In this document: positions 55,061-64,000 of the stretch, one piece after another | Layout of the letters: the number at the start of each line of letters is the position of its first letter | Numbering within the stretch: the stretch's first letter is position 1 | Source of the DNA: Lumbricus rubellus | Taxonomy: Eukaryota > Annelida > Clitellata > Crassiclitellata > Lumbricidae | Assembly: GCA_945859605.1 (NCBI GenBank) | Contig: OX243816.1 | Location: forward strand, 36,201,307-36,265,306 | Reading direction: 5' to 3' | Length of the DNA stretch: 64,000 nucleotides | The notes under the pieces: generated by a model | Seen by the model: only the letters and a program-made list of their open reading frames with translations | Database searches by the model: none | Told to the model about the DNA's origin: nothing | Made by a program: the position numbers and the translations under genes

Positions 55061-56100
55061 CGTGGTCCTGATGCAGGTACAAAGAGGTCAAGCCGATGAG
55101 AAGATCTAGTAGGCGTTGGGTTAGAAGCTATTTTGAGCTGCACATGCAGGATCTGCAGGGGCAGAGTTATAGTACAGGATGGAATACAGTGATGGAAATG
55201 TATATGCACACGTTTTTATGCAGCACCCATTGAATTTAACAGGTGAGACCCTTCACCACCGCTGCCAATTTGAATACCTTTGAGGTCCCCATGCTAGAAC
55301 CAGAGTACAGCTCTCTTATATTGGCTAGTATCAGGAAGTGAACAGTGATTCACGTACACTCGTACAGGTTCTTGGTATGCAGCCTACGCTCTAATCAGTG
55401 TCGTTAACTAGGCCGTGATAGAGTAATCGAAGTCAAGAACCCATGGTACAGTGTAGGATGACACTTTCTCTCTGCTTATCAGCCACACTCCAACCAACTC
55501 AGGAAGATTCCTAACATCCTGAATGTGAGAAAAGTTGCATTGTGGAAACTGCTACGTGCACTTTTCAGCATTATGATGATGTGATCAAAATAAAACTAAA
55601 TTGGACAAAATAGCAAACCACTAACGTTCTATGCAGACACCCAATTACCCATTGTACCCTGAATAATATTCATGACAGCATGTAACGCTGTCTTCTGCAA
55701 ATTGCTCTGTTCGATTGCCACAGAAAGACGTATTGATGTTTTGTGTAGCCATAGTAACTGTGTTTAATTACTCTGCAGACAGACACATAAAGTTATTGAT
55801 TTTCCTGAAAATAGTGTCTTCTGCTTTAAGACATTGCTTTCAACATTGTGGCATGTACACATTGTACACTGTATCATCATCACATACCACGACACAGTGT
55901 GGCCTGCTATGTACAATTTAACATAGAGAGAAGAAGAAGAAGATGAGAAATCCCTTTAAAGTGGCTGCTAAAGGCAGTCATGTGTGAGTAATATCATTCT
56001 TATAGACGTCAGCACATGAGAACCACCTGCTCTTCACTCTGATGGTGTACAGTCAGTGTACTCATTATAACTGAGTTAGCTAGTGGATAGACCTGTGGTA
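55061..56100. other. Intergenic region
   Basis: No gene, tandem repeat or transposon terminus was recognised. Confidence 0.35.
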
Positions 56101-56205
56101 AAGAAATCTTCAGCCATTTTTTGGCCAGGAGGAGAGTTGAACCTCAATCCTCTCAATAGACAATCCAGTACACTAACCATTAGACTATCATTGAACCACC
56201 AATTA
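56100..56205 (-). mobile_element. tRNA-derived SINE head or tRNA relic
   Basis: The minus strand reads TGGTTCAATGATAGTCTAAT, then 'ggttagtgtactgga' and a B-box-like GAGGTTCAACTC (56134-56145). The A and B boxes are spaced as in a tRNA, but the arms are mispaired, so I take it as a relic. Confidence 0.5.
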
Positions 56206-56455
56206 ATAGCATGTGATGCAAACCAGTTTCAGCGAGTTTTTAAGAATTGAGATGTTCGAATGAGCATTCATGTAAATTGCAAATCAGGTCAATGTGCAAC
56301 AGCAGGTGCAGTGTGTGTAGTTTATTCAGCATGGGCAAAGGGTCTCTTTGTCCATCTGAAAAAAATCGTGCGTCTGTAAAGATGCCTTGGTGAAATATTG
56401 TAAAGAAAGGTAAGGCATTCATTTAATACATTATTGTTATTATCATCAGAGAGTG

Positions 56456-56530
56456 GTGCTTCATAGTGTAGTGGTTATTGCGCAAGGCTGTCAATCGAGA
56501 AGTTGGGGGGTCAAACTCTGCAGAGGGGGA
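56456..56530 (+). mobile_element. tRNA-derived SINE head or tRNA relic, second
   Basis: TAGTGTAGTGGTTATTGCGC resembles a tRNA 5' half with an A box. A weak B box follows at about 56507 ('gggggtcaaactc'). No stable cloverleaf is evident. Confidence 0.4.
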
Positions 56531-57008
56531 GGGGAGAAATTTGTTTTGTGATTTCTGCTTCATCTGTGCCCCCTAGCCAACTCAGCTATAATGGGTACAT
56601 TTACTGTACACTGTCGGTGGGAAGATGAGACGGTGAGGGAGAGGACTGGCCATCCGCACTCATATGCTGAGGCTGAGAAAATGGAGTCAATAAAATTTCA
56701 TATCATGGCTGTCTTAGATCTGGCTTAAGGGTCTGTTGTTGTTTTTGTTCTTCTATTATCAGCATTTGTCGTCAAGAGAGGTAAATTGACTAAGTTCGCG
56801 TGATATTTTATCTGTAGCCAAGTAACCCTTCTGTTATTGATCAAGTCAAGTAGTTGTTTTGTTATCTAGAAATGTAGCCCATAAATTGTGTTATCTCGTG
56901 AACGCCAGCTTAACTGCAGTAAGCTTTCTCTTGTGGTTAAACAGTCTACAGAGCAGACATGAATCTAATGCATTGTGCCATTTGCTACTCAGAATTAACA
57001 TTAGTAAG

Positions 57009-57051
57009 ATTATTATTATTATTATTATTATACAAGCACGTCTATCATCTA

Positions 57052-57117
<66 letters not shown>

Positions 57118-57125
57118 ATAATTTT
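57009..57125. repeat. (ATT)n microsatellite, 3' junction of retrotransposon copy 2
   Basis: Two ATT tracts separated by about 20 bases. On the minus strand this is (AAT)n and directly follows the retrotransposon 3' UTR. Confidence 0.9.
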
Positions 57126-58048
57126 TATTTTTTCAAGAGAAACTGAAAAGTCATACAGGCTAATGGAAATGCTCCTGTTCAACATTTATAGTCTTTCAGT
57201 CCAAGACCTCCAGGTGTCTTGACTGATCGGGTCTATTGTTCCCAAAACGGACAAAGAGTTCCCTATTTGTAGGGCGACTGAAAGGCGCTGAAACAGATGG
57301 CTCGTCTCACGCTGGTCACTTTTGGCTGCTGATATCTTTCTTCCTAGTTCTTGTATAAACTCAAGAGAATCATTGTCCCAACTTCCTGCTGTTTCGACTG
57401 CAACAGGAACGAAATGATGCGTTCTTGTTATTTCTGCATATTTGTTCTCTTTATTGCGGGCTGCTTTTTCTGCCGCGGCACCTGCAATTTCTGAAGTTAA
57501 ATGCCTGTATGATGTCGCAAAAGTATCCGGTACCTTAACATCCCACGCCAAGCAAAGACCTCTGTGCCAGGGAATAATGGTAACTCCGTCTGGCCTTTTT
57601 CCATCAGATCGGGAGAGACCACTAGGCTCCTTAATAGCAGGTATCTTGGCTCTTGCAAATGCACGCCAAAGCACGTCGTTGATCATCCCGTGACGTTGCT
57701 GTCTTCCCGCTCCTTTGGCACAAGAGAATCCGTGCAGACCAATGGATTCGACTATGGCGCCACATTTGCATGTGTGCTTTTCACACAACGCAGTGCCAAG
57801 TCGAATGCCGGCTGCTATTCGTAGCGCCTCTCCCGACATTCGCAAACCTGCTGCTGTTATCGGAAGCACGTGAAGCCAGTCTCCTGAGTGTGGCGATTGC
57901 ACGGCTAACAAGCGGGCTTTGGCGGTAGAATCAGTTGTTCTTTCTGATAGGTCTTCAAGTGCACGTGTGATCATTGCACTATCCCATTCTCTTTGTGCAT
58001 GAGCCTTCTGCTCTGTGGGAGCAGGTGCGTTCGATCTCAATGACCACG
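57126..58048 (-). mobile_element. Second AAT-targeted non-LTR retrotransposon, 5'-truncated
   Basis: Minus-strand copy lying between two (AAT)n tracts (on this strand). Only the last 284 codons (58040 to 57186) and a short 3' UTR remain. Confidence 0.85.
57186..58040 (-). CDS. C-terminal endonuclease region of the AAT-targeted retrotransposon (truncated)
   Basis: The 284-residue frame aligns with the C-terminal part of the protein at 3434-5713: ARLLAVQSPHSGDWL, RIAAGIRLG, a C-x-C-x9-H-x3-C cluster (CKCG..GLHGFSC), RH, EPSGLSRSDGKRPDG and AWDVKV. The pair RPD and D-V-K fits a PD-(D/E)XK nuclease core. The reverse transcriptase part is lost. The methionine at 58040 is only the first ATG after the truncation point. 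The protein differs clearly from copy 1, so the two belong to different subfamilies or ages. Confidence 0.8.
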   Translation of the reverse strand: MRSNAPAPTEQKAHAQREWDSAMITRALEDLSERTTDSTAKARLLAVQSPHSGDWLHVLPITAAGLRMSGEALRIAAGIRLGTALCEKHTCKCGAIVESIGLHGFSCAKGAGRQQRHGMINDVLWRAFARAKIPAIKEPSGLSRSDGKRPDGVTIIPWHRGLCLAWDVKVPDTFATSYRHLTSEIAGAAAEKAARNKENKYAEITRTHHFVPVAVETAGSWDNDSLEFIQELGRKISAAKSDQRETSHLFQRLSVALQIGNSLSVLGTIDPISQDTWRSWTERL

Positions 58049-58082
58049 AATTATTATTATTATTATTATTATTATTAGTAGT

Positions 58083-58120
<38 letters not shown>
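58049..58120. repeat. (ATT)n microsatellite, 5' junction of retrotransposon copy 2
   Basis: Interrupted TTA runs of about 70 bases directly upstream (minus strand) of the truncated element. Confidence 0.9.
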
Positions 58121-58472
58121 GCGAGGGACACTATAGAAATTCCTAATTACATTACATTACACAATAATATAATAGTCTCAACTGCAAATCTACTTATAAA
58201 TGCTATGCTTGTAGTTTAATGCAAGGTTTTAATTTCAGTTACGATGGTATTTAAATTAAATTACCGGGTACTATATTTTTTTAGACTTTGCCAAAGTTTC
58301 ATTGTGGTATACACCGGTAGTTACTCTGCACTAAATAAATGAAGCTGGTGTTTTAGTGAGCCAATAACCGGACAGCCTTGTAGTTTATGGTTTAGTTGGC
58401 TGTGTTGCAAATGGGGCTACTTTGCTGTATTGTATAATATTATGGGTTACATGGCTAGACAAGATATAGGGT

Positions 58473-58726
58473 CATAGGCGTACGGGAGGTTTCAGAAGTG
58501 GGGGGGCAAAGATTGAACTTCTGCCCGAAAAATTTATCCGGCCAAAAAGTTGGTCGTCCGCGACTATTTTTGCCCGATAAACCAGACTTGCCCGAAACTT
58601 GACGACCTTTTTTTTTTTTTTTTTTTAGTCGTCCGCGACTTTTTGCCCGAAAAACCACTAAACTTGCCCGAATTTGGGGGGGGGCAATTGCCCCCCCCCC
58701 CCGCACCCCCGCCTCGTACGCCTATG
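58473..58726. mobile_element. hAT-like MITE (CATAGGCGTACG family), copy 2
   Basis: Perfect ends CATAGGCGTACG and CGTACGCCTATG with the 8-bp duplication TATAGGGT on both sides (58465-58472, 58727-58734). Contains a T20 run and two 'gtcgtccgcgact' blocks. Confidence 0.85.
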
Positions 58727-58749
58727 TATAGGGTTACCTGGTACTTGCA

Positions 58750-59030
58750 TTAAATATGCACTGCTGACTCAAACTTGTGGCAGCAAAGGACTTCTGGCCT
58801 TTTCTAGCAAAGTAGCCAAGGACTCATGGCTTTCTCTTTCTGTGACCATGAAATCCTGGCCAAGGACTTCTGGCTTCTATAACAGGACTTGCCACCTTAT
58901 GTAACCAAGGGCTCCTGGCCTTCTATCGTGAAAAATTTATGACGTTACATGGTCCATGGTCAAGGACTGTGCTGGACCTCTGTGACAGTAACTGATAGTA
59001 TTCTGACATATAGAGAAGGATTTATGACCC
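58750..59030. repeat. Degenerate 'aaggactcctggcc' repeats
   Basis: The phrase 'caaggactcctggcctt' or variants occurs about six times with irregular spacing. Non-coding. Confidence 0.5.
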
Positions 59031-59167
59031 TATGTGGTCAAGAACTTGTTCTCAACGTGTAGCCTGCGGCCCAGGGCCTGATTTTAATAGGCTGGCCCTA
59101 GCCTGCTGAATTTCTGCAATTTGTTTAGAATTATGCAAAGACAAATTCACTGGCCTGCAGTGCATAG

Positions 59168-59410
59168 ATATTCATTCATCCATTCATTTCAAGAATTTAT
59201 ATAGCGCCTCTTCAAGAAATCCACTCAGAAGCGCTCCCAGTCTAACCACGGTGAAACAAAAAGTCTTAAGGAGCTTGTAGAACACTGACGAGTCGACCCT
59301 AGGCAGCAGGCGCATCTGCAACGGGAGACTATTCCAGACAGAAGGACCTACAACTGAGAAAGCACGACGCTGACAAGTTGATGTTTCATTCGTAACTCGG
59401 CTTATCACGT
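59168..59410 (-). mobile_element. L2/CR1-like LINE 3' fragment
   Basis: The minus strand encodes RRAFSVVGPSVWNSLPLQMR, a typical C-terminal LINE motif. The 3' end 'tgggagcgcttctgagtgga' and 'gaggcgctatataaatt' precedes an (AATG)n tail. The 3' end matches the SINEs of this window. Confidence 0.8.
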
Positions 59411-60344
59411 TGCATTCTCATTTTATGATTATGTCATAACTTTTTAATACAGTTAATAATTTTCAGTCGATTTTCGTTGCTTCTTTCGAGTTTACCAATG
59501 CGGCCTTTGACTTCAAAACTAAGTTTTTTTGGTGGCCTGTGTTGTCAAAAAGGTTGGACAGCTCTGATGTGTGACCTTTTGCAACCACGGTCCGTCCTCC
59601 AGCCTTGTAGTAAAATGCAATTATGACTTTCATTACAAAAAACTTATAAGTGGCTTTTAAAACAGAAGACTCCTGGCCATCTGTGGTTAAGGAGCTGTTT
59701 GTTGTCTTCCTGCCCATTTTTGAATGAAGCTCCATGTTGGCTTGGCCATAGACATCTAGATACATGGTTGGCTCAGTGTTCAAATAGTTCACACAGGTCA
59801 AAGTCAATATTTCATGAGCATCACCTTACAGCAAATGCTTATCAAGTTGCATAGACTTGACTGATATAGATCCAAATCATGCCACGTGTATGGCAGATCA
59901 TAAATCTCCATTTGAAGAATGCATACTTGGTATAGTTGGGTGACCTGTTTAAGTGTGTGACTATAAAGTCCACAAGAGTAGTGTGTGTGTGGGTGTTCTT
60001 GTCTAACCACCCAAGAATCGGTAATTACATCTTTATGACACTGATAAGAAGATCCGTCATATTAATGCCTGAAACTACATGTATACACTTTTTATGCATT
60101 TACTGCAGGCGTTTTATGAAGTACTGTGCACTAATCTGTAATAATAAGTAAGTTATGGACCATTCATATAATTATTATGTAGGCAAGAAGGGGGGGATCT
60201 TATTTGGGTGATTCTGCCTGTGAGTGTGTACGGTGAGGGTCCTGAGGGAGGTTTTTCGACATAATGTGAATTGCACAAAATAGATTTCTAATAAATTATT
60301 ATGACGTCCGCATTAGCCTATTTGTAACTCTGTATTATCCTTTA
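59411..60344. other. Intergenic region
   Basis: No domain-bearing frame or element end was recognised. Confidence 0.35.
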
Positions 60345-60564
60345 GTTTGTTTGTTTGTGTGTATGTGCACTTGTTATAGCGCCCCTTCAAGCTCACTACT
60401 CAGAGGCGTTCCCGACTACAGTGCGGACACTGCATCGGAGTTTCATGTCGAAGTGCTGAGCACTTGCGAGTGAATGATTTGCCCAAGGTCCCTACGCGGC
60501 AACTTGAGATGCAACCCTCTGGCTGCAAGGCAATGAACATACCCACTACACCACCGCACCCCAC
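60345..60564 (-). mobile_element. tRNA-derived SINE copy
   Basis: The reverse complement matches 28811-29039 along its whole length, with the B box changed to GGTTGCATCTC and a (CAAA)n tail. Confidence 0.8.
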
Positions 60565-60882
60565 GTTGTCCGATGGCATTTTACTACATTATATAGAAAT
60601 TGAATTTTTGCATGTGTAATATATGAATGGCCCTTTAATTAGGGATTCTTCCTTTGATATGAACATCTCGAACATCTCAAGCAAAACAGTTCTTGTGTGT
60701 GATGATTTTGATGATTTACTTTCCTTTGTATAGATTTAAGTCTTTCTGGGTTATGACCATTTTGCTTTTCTTTGTATAGAATTGGTTATGCCTCCTCGCT
60801 GTAAAAAGCAGAACTAGACATCGTGGGGCCACACGTTGACGTCGGCTTGCTCACGAGAGCTGATTCACAAAGAACCAGGTAC

Positions 60883-60884
<2 letters not shown>

Positions 60885-60930
<46 letters not shown>

Positions 60931-60951
60931 TGTTGTTGTTGTTGTTGTTGC
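60885..60951. repeat. (GTCT)n and (TTG)n microsatellites
   Basis: About ten GTCT units followed by eight TTG units. Confidence 0.9.
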
Positions 60952-61349
60952 ATTTTTCTTAATGTCTCATTTAATCCATTGTCGTCGTCAATACAGTTGT
61001 TGCTGTTGTTGTCTGTCATATGATAGTTGGTATCAGCTCGAACAGTATTTGCTTACGTGATGGTTAGAAACTCATTAAAAGGTCATTTAAAATTGTATGT
61101 ATGTATCTGTAGTTTTGTGCGGTCTATTTTATGAACTACTCAGAAACATAAAGAACATGAATGCCAGCTTTCGATAACAATGCAAAGACTAAACATTTAG
61201 TACTTATGTAAAATCACCAATATTGTCATTTATTATTGTTCTTGTACCATTGGTTCATTCAATCTTTCATTCAGGAAGCATGCCCTCCTTGGCGTTGCAT
61301 GTATGTCAACAATTCTTTAACATTTTTCAACAATTGGTTGGCTATAATA

Positions 61350-61560
61350 AAACCATTGATTGATGGATTGATTGACTGAATGACTGACTGATTGATATAT
61401 TGATTGATTGATTGATAGATTGATTGACTGATTGATAGATTGATTGATAGATTGATAGATTGATTGATTGATTGATTGATTGACTGATAGGTTGGTTGGT
61501 GGATGGATAGATAGATTGATTGATTGATTGATTGAATGATTGATTGATTGATTGATTACA
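61350..61560. repeat. (ATTG)n-type microsatellite before the SLC22 exon
   Basis: About 200 bases of ATTG/ATAG tetranucleotide repeats end ten bases before the start codon of the transporter. Confidence 0.9.
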
Positions 61561-61570
61561 ATTGACAGCA

Positions 61571-61978
61571 ATGGAGGCCAGCGACCTAGACATCGACAAG
61601 TTGCTGAAGAGTGCTGGTGATTCGGGCGTCTATCAAGTCACGATGTTCGCACTCGTCGGAATCCTCGTCTTCGTGACGATCGACTCGTTCGCGATCAACT
61701 TCCTCGCTGGAAAGATGAACCACTGGTGCCACGTTCCAGGTCTCGAAACGCTCGAACACGCGCAGCAACTCTACGCTGGAATACCCATCGAAAATGTGGG
61801 ATCATTCCGCCACAGTCACTGCTTCCACTATCCACACGACTACACGAGTTACAGTGTGGACGAAATAGCGTTGTGGAATCATTCGACATCGGGTCAGAAT
61901 GTGACGAGAGAGAACTGGATAGCTTGTCGTAACTGGACGTACGACAAAAGTGTCTTTGTGTCGACGATTGTGAGCGAG
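61571..61978 (+). CDS. SLC22 gene coding exon 1
   Basis: Codes for the N-terminus, the first membrane helix and the extracellular loop. Codon use is GC-rich compared with the surrounding AT-rich DNA. Confidence 0.85.
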
Positions 61979-62113
61979 GTATGTAGAGATGTGTGTGTGT
62001 GATGTGTATACCGGGGTAGGTGTGTGTGTGCGTTTGTTTGTGTGTGGGCCTGTGTGTGTGTGTGTGTTTAGATGCAAGTGTGTAGGTGTGTGTTTGACTG
62101 TTTGTGTGTGTAT

Positions 62114-62153
<40 letters not shown>

Positions 62154-62774
62154 CAGTGTGTTTGTGTGTGTGTGTGTGACAGCGTGTTTATGTGTATGTT
62201 ATGTTTTCGGTTTTTGTCATGTATTTGCCATTGTGTTTATGCTGTTGGTGACACACTGAGCCATGGATGCAAGCAGCGCAGGTTTATGGGCAGGCAATCA
62301 AGCGTGTGTGTTTACGTTGCAATGCAACACAATACCACATATATATATAAAGGCCACGCAAGTCCAGGGCATTTGCCTATTGCCCTGGTTTAATTATCCT
62401 GAATAAAGTTCCTGCTGTGTACACCGTAGAGGTACATTGAACATGTTCTCAATGCACCCTAAGGCACCCTTGTAATGGCATGGTCGTGTTACGGCACCAT
62501 GTAGATTGTCGTATAAACTATTATTAATAATAATAATAAAAATAATAATAATAATGCACAGCTGCTTAACACCATCAGCTGATTTGTTGATGTAGTGCTA
62601 TATGATTATCAGAAAGAAGTGCCTGAAATGAAGTTGATGAGACTGAGATTTGTGTTTATTATGTGTTCAGTGGAATCTTGTATGTGATCGAAGTTGGCTC
62701 ATTGATCTCATCTCGACGATCTTCATGGGCGGTCGGTTGGTCGCCTGTCTGTCGTGTGGACCGATCTCAGACCG
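61571..62774 (+). CDS. SLC22-family organic ion transporter, first two coding exons (partial gene)
   Basis: Exon 1 (61571-61978, 408 nt, donor GAG|GTATGT, phase 0) starts at ATGG and encodes 136 residues. They comprise a short cytosolic start, the first transmembrane helix (about 20-47, VTMFALVGILVFVTIDSFAI), and the large extracellular loop with cysteines and N-glycosylation sites NHS, NVT and NWT. Exon 2 (62671-62774, 104 nt, acceptor 'atgtgttcag', donor CCG|GTATGG) encodes WNLVCDRSWLIDLISTIFMG and GPISDR. The junction E|WNLVCD is the SLC22 signature, and 104 nt is the size I recall for this exon in vertebrate SLC22 genes. The major facilitator motif G-x-x-SDR lies at the end. A non-coding first exon probably lies upstream, since 'attgacag' before the ATG could be an acceptor. 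I cannot tell cation from anion transporter subfamily. Remaining exons are outside the window. Confidence 0.85.
61985..62200. repeat. (TG)n-rich tract in the SLC22 intron
   Basis: About 200 bases of TGTG repeats with interruptions, starting a few bases after the splice donor. Confidence 0.9.
62671..62774 (+). CDS. SLC22 gene coding exon 2
   Basis: 104 nt, phase 0 to 2. Covers the second membrane helix and the SDR motif. Confidence 0.85.
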
Positions 62775-62775
62775 G

Positions 62776-62992
62776 TATGGTCTCCATCTTTGTCTTGTCT
62801 GTCTCACTTCTATGGTCTCCATCTTTGTCTTGTCTGTCTCACTTCTATGGTCTCCATCTTTGTCTTGTCTGTCTCACTTCTATGGTCTCCATCTTTATCT
62901 TGTCTGTTTCATTTCTATGGTCTCCATCTTTGTCTTGTCTGTCTCACTTCTATGCTCTCGAGCTTTATCTTGTCTGTCTGTCTGAATTCTAT
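62776..62992. repeat. 35-bp tandem repeat at the SLC22 exon 2 donor
   Basis: Six units of TATGGTCTCCATCTTTGTCT plus TGTCTGTCTCACTTC. The first unit overlaps the splice donor sequence GTATGG. Confidence 0.9.
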
Positions 62993-64000
62993 GGCGTCTC
63001 TAAACTAATTTGTTTCATTGTATTCATTGATCATTCACAGTTTATTGTAAAATCAATGTTTGAACGTCAAACTCCTTTGTTATAGTTCTGAGAAGCCAGG
63101 TGAACAGAAAGATACACGTGACATGGACAATGGACATAAGTAGAGTAGACAAGTAGGTCTTACTTGCTGACGTGCTTACATGCAGACGGACAGGCAGACA
63201 GGCAAGCAGACATACAGGCGGACAGACAGGCAAACAGACGTATCAATTGACTGACAGACAATGACAGACAATAACAGACATCATGATCAGAGAGGTCAAC
63301 AATGTCTGGCAACTGGTCCCATTAGAGTTAGACAAAACAATATTTACACAATTGAACTCAGCTGTGATGACGAATGTGTGAAGGACCCATTGACACGAAC
63401 GAAAGAACGAACGAACGAAAGAACGAACGAACGAACGAAAGAACGAACGAACGAGATTAGGCAGCCTTCAATTGCTCCAAATTACTTTATCATGCATTCA
63501 TATACAGAAACGGTTTCTTGATTATAACAGGTTCATTTTTTATGTGGCCAGCGATAAGAATTTTTATGAATGCTTATTGTCTCGCTGTCACAAGTCTTTT
63601 CCCTCTTCTTCTCTACGTGTGACCTTCAGTCTCTTCGGAAGCTTCTTCGTATAAGTTCGTGGTAGCGTAGGCCTATCCCTAGATAACTGTTTCATTAGCT
63701 AAATGGCTAGGTTAAAGAATCTACAGTCTTTCACTGTTTTGTTAACCAACAACGACGACGTGTTTAACTCTTCTTATTATACTCCAAAATCCGATATAAA
63801 GTAAAACGATCAGCAACAACACAACAATGACTACACTTGCGTTATCATAACAACTACACGACTACTATCTTCATCAGTCTACTCTATCGCAACTCAACAA
63901 CAACTCTTACAGCCTATCTCAACGGCTCTCAACACGCAACTCTCCTTCTTCACTTCCACTCCCTTCTTGTACAATTAACGTACGCTCGTCTAGACGTCAC
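62993..64000. other. Downstream SLC22 intron or intergenic DNA
   Basis: Contains GACA-rich repeats (63180-63245) and a (GAAC)n tract (63398-63452). I looked for the next SLC22 exon and did not find it. Confidence 0.4.

Overview
The window is metazoan nuclear DNA. It has spliced genes with GT..AG introns, many families of eukaryotic transposons, long trinucleotide microsatellites, and an SLC22-type transporter. Non-coding DNA is unusually rich in the palindrome TAGGCCTA. The fibrinogen-related genes and the retroelement types suggest a marine invertebrate, perhaps an echinoderm or another invertebrate deuterostome. I cannot name the species from the sequence alone.

The left two thirds (about 1-39.4 kb) is a tandem segmental array. 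Each unit carries a four-exon gene for a secreted protein made of a signal peptide, a six-cysteine PAN/apple-like module, a tiny linker exon, a fibronectin type II-like module and a fibrinogen-related C-terminal domain (FReD). Gene A spans 7639-15003, gene B 23123-25690 and gene C 30663-39416. Exon sizes and intron phases agree across all three, and each set joins into one open frame of 369 or 370 codons. Two single-exon genes for small secreted Gly/Tyr-rich peptides (18827-19069 and 27070-27300), each with a TATA box, follow genes A and B. The first 220 bases match the 3' flanks of genes A and B, so another unit lies to the left of the window.

The introns and spacers are heavily colonised. 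Elements include hAT-like MITEs with 8-bp target duplications, Tc1/mariner-type elements with TA duplications, two small Helitrons with the TC..hairpin-CTAG structure, LINE 3' fragments (CR1/L2-like and RTE-like), and a tRNA-derived SINE that shares its 3' end with the L2-like LINEs. In gene C, intron 1 holds a hAT-like element containing a Tc1 relic that contains a Helitron. Two copies of a non-LTR retrotransposon (3434-5790 plus strand; 57126-58048 minus strand) sit exactly inside (AAT)n tracts. They encode a reverse transcriptase, a C-x-C-x9-H-x3-C cluster and a PD-(D/E)XK-like motif.

From 40.2 to 51.6 kb, one hAT-like element (15-bp termini, 8-bp duplication AATACGAC) encloses smaller MITEs and an LTR retrotransposon with 1.9/1.7-kb LTRs. 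The retrotransposon has an intact gag-protease frame but lacks most of pol. It is itself bracketed by 600-bp direct repeats. From 52.6 kb onward the DNA is mostly intergenic with SINE/LINE debris, ending in the first two coding exons of an SLC22 organic ion transporter gene (61571-62774), whose remaining exons lie beyond the window.
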